From contig NZ_FNWW01000002.1 in NCBI RefSeq assembly GCF_900108515.1, forward strand, positions 1 to 64,000: DNA of 64,000 nt, given 5' to 3'. How positions within the stretch are numbered: the stretch's first letter is position 1; every line of letters begins with the position of its first letter. The notes beneath the pieces are model-generated. The model worked only from the letters and a program-made list of their open reading frames with translations. It was not told the origin of the DNA and did no database searches. Of the stretch, positions 35,481 through 42,792 are shown piece by piece. The position numbers were made by a program, and so were the translations under genes. Origin of the DNA: Halobacillus karajensis. GTDB taxonomy: Bacteria; Bacillota; Bacilli; Bacillales; Halobacillaceae.

Positions 35481-35648
35481 CTAGCAACATGAAACACAGC
35501 ATGAGTGTGATCTTTCACTTTTCCAAAGAACTAGCTTATAAAAGCCCCATTTCTTTTTGGTAGCAGGAGGAATAGGAGGAGAATACATTTTATCATGATT
35601 CCTTTTTATTTCTTCTAATCGCTTTTCTATAGCATAAATATTATTCAT
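35481..35648 (-). CDS. Cys-rich microprotein downstream of arsI
   Basis: A 55-residue ORF with a strong GGAGGAAACTG ribosome-binding site before the ATG at 35648. It has a charged helical N-terminus ('IYAIEKRLEEIKRNHDK'), a Pro-rich bend ('SPPIPPATKKK') and a C-terminus ending in CCVSCC. The paired cysteines suggest thiol ligation of a soft metal or metalloid such as As(III) (inference from context). It lies 37 nt after arsI in the same orientation and before the operon terminator. No family was recognised. Confidence 0.6.
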   Translation of the reverse strand: MNNIYAIEKRLEEIKRNHDKMYSPPIPPATKKKWGFYKLVLWKSERSHSCCVSCC

Positions 35649-35685
35649 ACAGTTTCCTCCTTAGTTGCAGCAAGACTGCTCCTTT

Positions 35686-36060
35686 TTAATTTCCTTCAAC
35701 ATCTTTTTTCGTATAGAAAAATTCCCACTCATTGCCGTCTGGATCCGTTATCCAGAATTTATCTTGAAAGGCATAGCAACAGTTTGTATCCTTTTCTTCA
35801 CGGGTGAAAAACCCGAGTTTCTCGAGACGCTGCTTATGTTCATCAATATCTTCTTGCTTTTCAACTTGAATCCCAAAGTGACCTACCTGATTACCAGATA
35901 CTTCTGGTGTTACATTAAGGGTGAAATTAAGTTGAAGACCTTTAGGTAAGTATTTTGCATAATCACTTTTCTGTTTTACTGGTTTTTCCTCAAAGACTTT
36001 ATTATAAAATTTAATCGATTTCTCCATATCTACTACATTTAATCCAACATGTACATTCAT
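35686..36060 (-). CDS. arsI: ArsI/CadI-type VOC (glyoxalase-fold) protein
   Basis: A 124-residue vicinal-oxygen-chelate protein with 'MNVHVGLNVVDMEKSIKFY' and 'FWITDPDGNEWEFFYT', the two beta-alpha-beta-beta-beta halves. The 'NCCY' pair around residue 95 matches the vicinal thiols of ArsI, the Fe(II) C-As lyase that demethylates trivalent organoarsenicals, and of CadI proteins. Start: GGAGGT touches an ATG at 36066 but lies 6 nt from the ATG at 36060, so the latter is chosen. It follows arsR, with an ArsR-type operator in between. Confidence 0.85.
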   Translation of the reverse strand: MNVHVGLNVVDMEKSIKFYNKVFEEKPVKQKSDYAKYLPKGLQLNFTLNVTPEVSGNQVGHFGIQVEKQEDIDEHKQRLEKLGFFTREEKDTNCCYAFQDKFWITDPDGNEWEFFYTKKDVEGN

Positions 36061-36076
36061 TTTCATACCTCCATTA

Positions 36077-36092
36077 ATCAATTTTTTTTGAT
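36077..36092. promoter_or_regulatory. ArsR-type operator between arsR and arsI
   Basis: ATCAATTTTTTTTGAT, an inverted repeat (ATCAA-N6-TTGAT), identical base for base to the one upstream of arsR. It suggests a second ArsR-controlled start for arsI. Confidence 0.65.
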
Positions 36093-36107
36093 TTATTGTA
36101 TAAAAAG

Positions 36108-36428
36108 TTAATCTCGCCGAAACAGGCAGCAAAGCTCCTCAGATAAAATATGGTTGATTTCTGAATGATTTAATGTGTAATAGCTCCAAGTTCCTCTGGC
36201 TTCTTTTTCAATGAGCCGAGCGTCCACTAAGATTTTCAGGTGGTAAGATAACTTCGATTGAGGAAGTTGCAATTCCTCTGACAAGTCACAAACACAAACC
36301 TCACCATGCTCTGTGATTTCATGTAGAATATGAAGGCGTTTTTGATCTGCTAAAGCCTTAAATTTCTTTTCATAGAGGCTAAAAGTGCTTTTTAAGGATG
36401 TATCTGTAAATGGAATGGTTTTATCCAC
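36108..36428 (-). CDS. arsR: ArsR/SmtB-family metalloregulator
   Basis: A 106-residue winged-helix repressor. The recognition helix region reads 'LPQSKLSYHLKILVDARLIE' and the inducer site is 'EVCVCDLSEEL', a CVC motif of the alpha3 type that binds As(III)/Sb(III). A further 'ELCCLF' pair lies at the C-terminus and could add a thiol site. Metal binding would release it from the two identical operators at 36077 and 36445. GGAGGGG precedes the ATG. Confidence 0.92.
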   Translation of the reverse strand: MDKTIPFTDTSLKSTFSLYEKKFKALADQKRLHILHEITEHGEVCVCDLSEELQLPQSKLSYHLKILVDARLIEKEARGTWSYYTLNHSEINHILSEELCCLFRRD

Positions 36429-36444
36429 ATCATCCCCTCCTTAA

Positions 36445-36495
36445 ATCAATTTTTTTTGATATATAAAGCTTATGTCAGCTTATTCAGAAAGTCAA
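36445..36495 (-). promoter_or_regulatory. arsR promoter and operator
   Basis: On the minus strand TTGACT (36495-36490), 17 nt, then TAAGCT (36472-36467). The operator ATCAATTTTTTTTGAT (36445-36460) follows directly at the expected transcription start. Confidence 0.75.
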
Positions 36496-36902
36496 GCATC
36501 GCTTCCTTACTTAATCTAGACTCAGAAAGTAGTGTGCAGGAGTAAATTTTTACTTGTGTTCTGTTGAATAAACCATATTTTAAAGGTTGGCACATCAGTT
36601 TATAGATTTATTTGAATGAGTTGAAAAACTAGGAAGTCAATTTACTATAAACTCTGACTCTCAACTAATTCGTAACTTTTAATAATCAAGAATATCAAGA
36701 AGCTTCTTCTATTTTGGGCAAATAAGCGAAAAAGTCCTTGGATTGTTGACGCTGCGATGTTAAATAAGATCCAATAAATATATTATTTTATTTAACCATG
36801 TCCTTTAAAGACTTGCTATGACCACTTATCGTGAATATTCGTTATGTAGAATATGAATAGGGGAAAGGAGTAAGACCCCCTCTAATCGTTGAAATTATTA
36901 AC
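36496..36902. other. Intergenic, no gene recognised
   Basis: About 400 AT-rich base pairs with stops in every frame and no recognised RNA, repeat or terminator. Confidence 0.5.
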
Positions 36903-37049
36903 TTATGTTGTTGTTTGGCCTGCCCATTGTTTCAAGACTTGTTTTTTTGCAATTTGATACACTTCTTTTTCTGATTTGTTTTTGTTAGCTATTACATTGG
37001 TTTGATAAATTTTCCCTTTGAATGTAACGTTAATAAAATACTTGTACAT
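36903..37049 (-). CDS. BA3454-type small stress response protein
   Basis: A 48-residue ORF, too short for most gene finders, with AGGAGG 9 nt before the ATG. Sequence features 'INVTFKGKIYQTNVIANKN' and 'IAKKQVLKQW' fit the small BA3454-family proteins annotated as stress-response proteins in Bacillus: a short beta hairpin followed by a helix. The molecular role is unknown. No operon partner is adjacent. Confidence 0.65.
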   Translation of the reverse strand: MYKYFINVTFKGKIYQTNVIANKNKSEKEVYQIAKKQVLKQWAGQTTT

Positions 37050-37451
37050 TTTATTTTTCCTCCTCTCTTTATACTTTTATTGTAAATGTGATTTTTTAAG
37101 CTTTGATAGGTTTTATGTAAAGGTTTATTGAAAATTACTGCCCAAATGAACTCTTTATTCTAACCAGCCAAACATTCCAAGTATCGAGTCTCCCCCGATC
37201 CAGAGGCAAATTGCAACACGATTTGTTAGAGACCCACCGTAGTGAGAGTCACCCATGCGTGCAAGAAAAAGTTTTGTCGAAGCCAAAATGAAAATTCATA
37301 CTAACTAAGTTTTGTTTACATGCCCTCATCTAATGAACTTCCAGAATTTAATAGTCAGAAGGAAGGAAACAATAAGAAATAAATTGAATGTTACATAAAA
37401 AGGTCATTATAAGTTCTAGCTCAATTTTTTATAGAAGAGGTGAAGAATCTC
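37050..37451. other. Intergenic upstream of acoR
   Basis: About 400 bp separating the small minus-strand gene from acoR. No complete promoter, RNA gene or ORF could be supported; it probably contains the promoters of both flanking genes. Confidence 0.45.
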
Positions 37452-39266
37452 GTGCTCGGACAGATCACTAAAGCAGACTGGAAACGGTTTGTTCAAAAAG
37501 GTGTGTTGGATGATTCCCGGATAAGTGACCGGATTGCCGCATCATGGAATAAATGTATGCAGATTGGTGTCGATCCTTACAATGGTAAAGGCTCTCATTT
37601 GTTATCCGGAGAGGAATTTAAGAAGCGACGGAGAGAAAATAAGCATCTAATCGACGTGGCTGAACCTTTTATCAACAAATTGGCAGTGATGTATCAAAAC
37701 TCGGATGTGATTTTAATGCTTGTAGATCGTGATGGGTATGTTCTTCGGATGATTGGCGAAAGTAAAGTGAAGGCTGTCGCGGAAGATATCAATTTTACAG
37801 AAGGTGTGAAATGGACGGAAGAGCAAGTTGGGACAAATGCCATCGGGACGACGTTAGCAATTCAAGAACCGATCACTATTAACGGCATGGCCCATTTCTC
37901 GATCGCTTCGCAAAGTTGGAGTTGTTCCGCATCCCCTATTAAAGATGAGCAGGGCGAGATCATCGGAGCTTTGGATATATCAAGTCCACATGTTCCATCC
38001 TATCACGAGCATTTACTAGCTACGGTGGTCACGACCACGTACGCCATTGAAAGTAGCTGGAAGAGCAGGATCAATCAAGAAAAGTTGGAACTCATTAATT
38101 ATGGATTGAAAGTACAGCAAGAGAGTTCAGAACCATTCATGATTTTCAATCGCCATGATCAGATGATCTACCAGTCTCCATCGATTGACGTGATTCCGGA
38201 GTTTCCTAATCAAGGTCTGCCCGAGGGCGTGAAGAAAACTCCTGTTTACTCGGAAGAGTCCCCTGAAATAATCGGCCATTATGTATCCTGGTCAGGAAAA
38301 AGCAAGGAAGCTAGCATTCCAGGATGGAATCCAGCGTTTTCTTTTCAAGGGGTCACAGGAAAGAGCCAATCATTTCAATCGGTGTTACAACGGGCGGAAA
38401 AAGCGATGCATTCAGATGTGACCATTCACATCTCGGGAGAAACAGGGACAGGAAAAGAAGTGATGGCCCGCTCCCTTCATGACTGTACGGAATGTGATAC
38501 GCCTTTTGTTGCAGTAAACTGTGGAGCATTGCCGGAAAATTTGCTAGAAAGTGAGCTATTCGGCTATGTGGGAGGAGCTTTTACCGGTGCGCAAAAAGGC
38601 GGGTATGACGGGAAAATAATCCAAGCGAATGGGGGAACTTTATTCTTGGATGAAATCGGGGATATTTCATCGAAGACCCAAATCGCTCTTCTCCGTACAT
38701 TGCAGGAAAAGCAAGTGATCCCGATAGGAGGCAAAAAGGCGATCCCGGTGTCATTTCGGCTGATTACAGCGACTAACCAGCCATTAAGAGAACTGGTGAA
38801 AAACGGAACGTTCCGGGAAGATTTGTACTACAGGATTTATGTTTATCCTATAAAAATGCCTCCATTGAGAGAAAGACTGGAGGACCTCCCTGATTTGATC
38901 CGCTATTATTTTCACAAGCAAAACTGGCGCTTCAACTGGTCTAAAGAAGCAGTAAAGGCTTTACAACGTTACCATTGGCCGGGAAATATTCGCGAATTGT
39001 TTAATGTTCTGGAAGGTCTTCAGACAGAAACAGATACCTATGCTCCGGATCCAAGGCAAATTGAGTCATACATTCGTCAAATTACTCCCTTTGAATTCAA
39101 CCAACCGCTTCCCGAATCATTATCTTATCGTGAACAAATGGAAAAAGATTATATCGTCAAAGCCCTGAAACAGCATGGGGGGAAGGTTTCAGCCGCAGCT
39201 CAGCAGCTCGGCATCCCGCGCAGCACCTTTTATCGGAAATTGAAGAAATATAAATTGGACCGCTGA
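37452..39266 (+). CDS. acoR: Sigma-54-dependent activator of acetoin catabolism AcoR
   Basis: About 604 residues. An N-terminal GAF-type sensor (about 55-205) is followed by the AAA+ domain (about 310-540) with Walker A 'ISGETGTGKEV', the sigma-54 contact loop 'GGAFTGAQKGG', Walker B 'GGTLFLDEIGD' and 'LRERLEDLPDLI'. A Fis-type HTH closes the protein ('KVSAAAQQLGIPRSTFYRKL'). GTG at 37452 is preferred because GAGGTGA lies about 8 nt upstream; GTG at 37440 overlaps that site. In B. subtilis acoR follows acoL; here it precedes acoA. It would activate the sigma-54 promoter at 39372 when acetoin is present. Confidence 0.93.
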   Translation: MLGQITKADWKRFVQKGVLDDSRISDRIAASWNKCMQIGVDPYNGKGSHLLSGEEFKKRRRENKHLIDVAEPFINKLAVMYQNSDVILMLVDRDGYVLRMIGESKVKAVAEDINFTEGVKWTEEQVGTNAIGTTLAIQEPITINGMAHFSIASQSWSCSASPIKDEQGEIIGALDISSPHVPSYHEHLLATVVTTTYAIESSWKSRINQEKLELINYGLKVQQESSEPFMIFNRHDQMIYQSPSIDVIPEFPNQGLPEGVKKTPVYSEESPEIIGHYVSWSGKSKEASIPGWNPAFSFQGVTGKSQSFQSVLQRAEKAMHSDVTIHISGETGTGKEVMARSLHDCTECDTPFVAVNCGALPENLLESELFGYVGGAFTGAQKGGYDGKIIQANGGTLFLDEIGDISSKTQIALLRTLQEKQVIPIGGKKAIPVSFRLITATNQPLRELVKNGTFREDLYYRIYVYPIKMPPLRERLEDLPDLIRYYFHKQNWRFNWSKEAVKALQRYHWPGNIRELFNVLEGLQTETDTYAPDPRQIESYIRQITPFEFNQPLPESLSYREQMEKDYIVKALKQHGGKVSAAAQQLGIPRSTFYRKLKKYKLDR

Positions 39267-39288
39267 GAAAAAATGAGACAGAATGAGA
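39264..39288 (+). promoter_or_regulatory. Candidate AcoR enhancer: three phased TGAGA repeats
   Basis: TGAGA occurs at 39264, 39274 and 39284, exactly one helical turn apart. It lies about 85-110 bp upstream of the -24 element, the usual distance for an activator site of a sigma-54 promoter. The first copy overlaps the acoR stop codon. Confidence 0.45.
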
Positions 39289-39343
39289 GAATTTATCTTT
39301 TTGTCCCATATTCTACCTGAAAAATCATAACAGACGATTGTTA

Positions 39344-39373
39344 AACGCTCATTTTGTGGGCGTTTTCTTTTTT
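39344..39373 (+). terminator. Terminator of acoR
   Basis: AACGCTC (39344-39350) pairs with GGGCGTT (39358-39364), followed by TTCTTTTTT. Confidence 0.7.
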
Positions 39374-39389
39374 GGTATGAAACTTGCAT
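39372..39389 (+). promoter_or_regulatory. Sigma-54 (-24/-12) promoter of acoABCL
   Basis: TTGGTATGAAACTTGCAT: GG at 39374-39375 and GC at 39386-39387 with the diagnostic 10-bp gap. It lies between the sigma-54 activator gene acoR and acoA, which strongly supports the call. Confidence 0.85.
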
Positions 39390-39401
39390 GTAAGAAAATA
39401 G

Positions 39402-39419
39402 AACGCTCTATAGGGCGTT
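39402..39419 (+). repeat. Hairpin at the 5' end of the aco mRNA
   Basis: AACGCTC-TATA-GGGCGTT. It would form at the very start of the sigma-54 transcript and repeats both arms of the acoR terminator. Confidence 0.6.
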
Positions 39420-39444
39420 ACAAAAAATAAGGATGGTGACAAGT

Positions 39445-40455
39445 ATGAGAGCATCACAAGTCCAGCAGGAGTCGTTAACATCAGAAAAAGCCAAGTGGAT
39501 GTATCAGAAAATGGTAGAAATTCGGCAGTTTGAGGATCAAGTACATGAAACCTTCAGTACAGGTGTGATTCCGGGTTTTGTCCATTTATATGCTGGTGAA
39601 GAAGCGGTGGCTGTAGGGGTTTGTGCTCATCTGGATGACAAGGACTTCATTACGAGCACCCATCGTGGTCATGGCCATTGTATTGCCAAGGGATGTGATT
39701 TGAAAGGCATGATGGCCGAAATCTATGGGAAATCTACGGGCCTATGTAAAGGTAAAGGCGGATCTATGCATATTGCCGATGTCAGTAAAGGGATGCTTGG
39801 GGCAAATGGGATTGTCGGCGGAGGATTCCCGCTTGCTACCGGGGCAGGTTTGACTGCCAAATTAAAAAAGAACGGCGCGGTTGCGGTTTGCTTTTTTGGT
39901 GACGGGGCCAATAACCACGGTACGTTTCATGAAGGGATCAACCAGGCGGCCATTTGGAACCTTCCTGTCATTTTCGTGGCCGAGAATAATGGCTATGGCG
40001 AAGCTACCCCTTTTGAATATGCGTCCAGTTGTAAATCTATTGCTGACCGGGCGACATCTTACAGCATTCCAGGTGAAACAGTGGATGGAAAAGATACCAT
40101 TGCTGTCTATGAAGCGGCACAACGGGCAGTCGAGCGGGCCCGTAACGGAGAAGGGCCTAGCTTGATAGAATGTAAAACGTACCGTAATTACGGACACTTT
40201 GAAGGGGATGCTCAAACTTATAAAACATCAGAAGAACGCGATGAACACCTGACCGCTTTAGACGCGATCATCCGTTTCCGCGAACATTTGGTAGCGAATG
40301 AACTATCAACAGAGGAGGAGTTGCACGGGATTGATGAACAGGTCCAAGAGGCGGTGCGTGACGCAGTGGAATTTGCGGAGAAGAGTCCGCTGCCTGAAGC
40401 CGACCAGCTGACAACAGATGTGTATGTGAATTATAAGTCTGGTGAGGAGGAATAA
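39445..40455 (+). CDS. acoA: Acetoin dehydrogenase E1 alpha subunit
   Basis: A 336-residue thiamine-diphosphate-dependent E1 alpha. With AcoB it cleaves acetoin to acetaldehyde and an acetyl group passed to lipoyl-AcoC. The ThDP motif begins 'FFGDGANNHGTFHEG' and ends 'VIFVAENN'; 'THRGHGHCIAKG' is also typical of the family. The ATG at 39445 is used because GGATGGTGA lies 6 nt upstream; the ATG at 39433 lacks a ribosome-binding site. First gene of the operon. Branched-chain 2-oxoacid E1 is the main alternative, made unlikely by acoR and the sigma-54 promoter. Confidence 0.93.
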   Translation: MRASQVQQESLTSEKAKWMYQKMVEIRQFEDQVHETFSTGVIPGFVHLYAGEEAVAVGVCAHLDDKDFITSTHRGHGHCIAKGCDLKGMMAEIYGKSTGLCKGKGGSMHIADVSKGMLGANGIVGGGFPLATGAGLTAKLKKNGAVAVCFFGDGANNHGTFHEGINQAAIWNLPVIFVAENNGYGEATPFEYASSCKSIADRATSYSIPGETVDGKDTIAVYEAAQRAVERARNGEGPSLIECKTYRNYGHFEGDAQTYKTSEERDEHLTALDAIIRFREHLVANELSTEEELHGIDEQVQEAVRDAVEFAEKSPLPEADQLTTDVYVNYKSGEEE

Positions 40456-40458
40456 GTG

Positions 40459-41493
40459 ATGACTAGAGAAATTTCCTTTGCTGATGCGGTAAATGAAGCA
40501 ATTAGCGAAACGATGAGAAAAGATGACGATGTCATTCTGCTTGGAGAAGATGTCGCCGGTGGAGCGGATGTGGATCACCTTCAGAATGATGAAGCATGGG
40601 GCGGCGTTATGGGAGTCACAAAAGGACTGATCCAGGAATTCGGTAAGAATCGGGTACTGGATACGCCGATAGCCGAAGCCGGGTATGTCGGAGCGGCTGT
40701 TAGTGCTGCTGCTACAGGCATGCGTCCGATTGCTGAGTTGATGTTCAATGACTTTATTGGAAGTTGCCTCGATGAAGTGATGAACCAGGGTGCTAAGCTG
40801 CGGTATATGTTCGGCGGACATGCCAAAATTCCACTTGTCATTCGTACGATGCATGGGGCCGGATTCCGTGCCGCTGCCCAGCACTCCCAAAGTCTTTATG
40901 GCCTGTTCACAGCGATTCCAGGGGTGAAAGTCATCGTGCCATCCAATCCGAGAGATGCCAAGGGCTTATTAATCTCCGCTATTGAAGATGATGATATGGT
41001 GGTTTTTTTTGAGGACAAAACCCTTTATAACGTCAAAGCGGACGTACCAGAAGGCTATTACACAATTCCGATCGGTCAAGCGGATATCAAGCGTAAAGGG
41101 GACGACCTGACAATTGTCGCCATAGGAAAACAAGTCCAGATTGCGCTTATGGCGGCCGAGAAACTCGAGCAAAAAGGAATCCAGGCCGAAGTCGTCGACC
41201 CACGAAGCTTGTCACCGTTAGATGAAGATACAATTCTAAAGTCAGTACAAAAAACGAACCACCTGATCATTGTGGATGAAGCTAATCCCCGATGCAATGC
41301 CGCCACAGATATATCAGCTTTAGTAGCAGATAAAGGGTTCGATTTTCTCGATGCCCCGATCAAAATGGTTACAGGACCACACAGCCCGGTACCGTTCTCG
41401 CCATCATTAGAGGATGTCTATTTACCATCTCCTGAAAAAATTTTAGCCGTCGTCGCGGAAATGATCGATGATGAATCCATCGTTGCTATTTGA
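40459..41493 (+). CDS. acoB: Acetoin dehydrogenase E1 beta subunit
   Basis: A 344-residue transketolase-like E1 beta that pairs with AcoA to complete the ThDP site. Recognisable parts are 'VILLGEDVAGGADVDH', 'DTPIAEAGYVGAAVSAAATG', 'PVVIRT'-type segment 'IPLVIRTMHGAGF', and the C-terminal transketolase domain 'EVVDPRSLSPLDEDTI'. ATG at 40459 with GAGGAGG 8 nt before it; it follows acoA by 3 nt, so the two are translationally coupled. Length normal. Confidence 0.93.
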   Translation: MTREISFADAVNEAISETMRKDDDVILLGEDVAGGADVDHLQNDEAWGGVMGVTKGLIQEFGKNRVLDTPIAEAGYVGAAVSAAATGMRPIAELMFNDFIGSCLDEVMNQGAKLRYMFGGHAKIPLVIRTMHGAGFRAAAQHSQSLYGLFTAIPGVKVIVPSNPRDAKGLLISAIEDDDMVVFFEDKTLYNVKADVPEGYYTIPIGQADIKRKGDDLTIVAIGKQVQIALMAAEKLEQKGIQAEVVDPRSLSPLDEDTILKSVQKTNHLIIVDEANPRCNAATDISALVADKGFDFLDAPIKMVTGPHSPVPFSPSLEDVYLPSPEKILAVVAEMIDDESIVAI

Positions 41494-41550
41494 GGCACCC
41501 CGTATCAATGATATTACCGTTCACCCAATTTATAAAGGAGAGTGAAAGCG

Positions 41551-42777
41551 ATGGCCGAGAAAGTGGTGATGCCGAAATTCGGAATGAGTATGCAGGAAGG
41601 CACCATTGCCGAATGGTTGAAAAAGGAAAATGATGTCGTAGAAAAAGGGGAACCTCTGGTGACCATCAGTTCTGAGAAGATCACCAATGAATTAGAGGCC
41701 CCGTCGTCAGGTGTCCTGAAAATCGAAGCTGTAGAAGATGAAACTATTCAAGTCGGTCACACATTAGCTTATATCGGGGAAGAGGGAGAAAATCTCCAAG
41801 CTGGCTTATCTAGCTATTCCTCGCCATCCAAACAAGAGAAATCGGTACAAAAGCAAGAAGATAGCGCAGTGATGACCAAAACCACACCTGCAGCTATTGA
41901 GAAGAAAAGGGTCAAAATATCACCGGCTGCAAAAAAATTAGCAAAAACCAATGATATAGACTTCACTGAGTTGAAAGGGACCGGACCAAAAGGGCGGATT
42001 ACCAAGCAAGATGTGCAAGATTATTTGGGCTGGGATGCGTTCACGGAAAAAAGAGCGGAGAAAAGGGATGCAGAGAAAGAAACAATCAATCAGGCGATTC
42101 CTGTTAAAGGAATGCGGAAGGTGATAGCAGACCGGATGCAGCATAGTCTGCAGGAAAGCGCCCAGCTTACCTTAATGAAAAAGGCCGATATCACCGAGCT
42201 CCTCGAAATTCAAAAACAGGCGAAGCAAGATCTACAAGCGGGACGTTCTTCCTTTACTTTGACACTGACCGCTTTTATCGCGAGAGCCACCGTGAAAGCT
42301 TTACTAAAACACAAAGCTGTCAATAGTGCGTATTTGGATGGTGTCATCCATACGTATAATGATATTCACCTGGGGATGGCCACATCTCTCGACGAAGGAC
42401 TCGTTGTTCCTGTTGTATTCCATGCCGAAAAACAGGGGGTGTTTGAGCTAGCAGAATCGATCCATTTACTCAGTCAAAAAGCGAGGGCTCAGAAGCTCTC
42501 CAATGATCAACTGAAAGGGTCCACTTTTACGATCACCAATCTGGGGGCTTCAGGCATAGAGTTTTTCACTCCGATCTTGAACTCGCCTGAAGCGGGAATC
42601 CTAGGTGTAGGAGCCTATCAGCAGTCTCTTGTATTAGCAGATGACGAAGTAGAAGAGCGGAGCGTGCTGCCGCTTAGCTTGACCTTTGACCATCGCACTC
42701 TTGATGGTGCCCCGGCGAGTTCCTTTTTAAAGGATATCGTCTTTTATTTGGAACATCCTTATCAGATGTTGCTGTAG
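41551..42777 (+). CDS. acoC: Acetoin dehydrogenase E2 (dihydrolipoyl acetyltransferase)
   Basis: A 408-residue E2. Domains in order: one lipoyl domain (residues about 1-78) with the modified Lys in 'TISSEKITNELEAP', an E3/E1-binding peripheral domain ('KISPAAKKLAKTNDIDFTEL', about 115-150), and the acyltransferase catalytic domain (about 185-408) with the active-site 'LTFDHRTLDGAPAS'. It transfers the acetyl group to CoA. ATG at 41551 chosen for AAGGAGAG 8 nt upstream. It is separated from acoB by 57 nt and followed by acoL. Confidence 0.93.
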   Translation: MAEKVVMPKFGMSMQEGTIAEWLKKENDVVEKGEPLVTISSEKITNELEAPSSGVLKIEAVEDETIQVGHTLAYIGEEGENLQAGLSSYSSPSKQEKSVQKQEDSAVMTKTTPAAIEKKRVKISPAAKKLAKTNDIDFTELKGTGPKGRITKQDVQDYLGWDAFTEKRAEKRDAEKETINQAIPVKGMRKVIADRMQHSLQESAQLTLMKKADITELLEIQKQAKQDLQAGRSSFTLTLTAFIARATVKALLKHKAVNSAYLDGVIHTYNDIHLGMATSLDEGLVVPVVFHAEKQGVFELAESIHLLSQKARAQKLSNDQLKGSTFTITNLGASGIEFFTPILNSPEAGILGVGAYQQSLVLADDEVEERSVLPLSLTFDHRTLDGAPASSFLKDIVFYLEHPYQMLL

Positions 42778-42792
42778 GAAAGGATGATCGGA

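Noticed and set aside
37130-37300. Protein-like stretch upstream of acoR on the minus strand
   Set aside because: At first it seemed to encode a Gly/Trp-rich peptide, but careful codon reading shows an in-frame stop at 37200-37202.
32550-37440. Genomic island or prophage integrated at tRNA-Arg
   Set aside because: No integrase, no phage structural gene and no second copy of the tRNA 3' end were found in the window; kept only as a low-level hypothesis.
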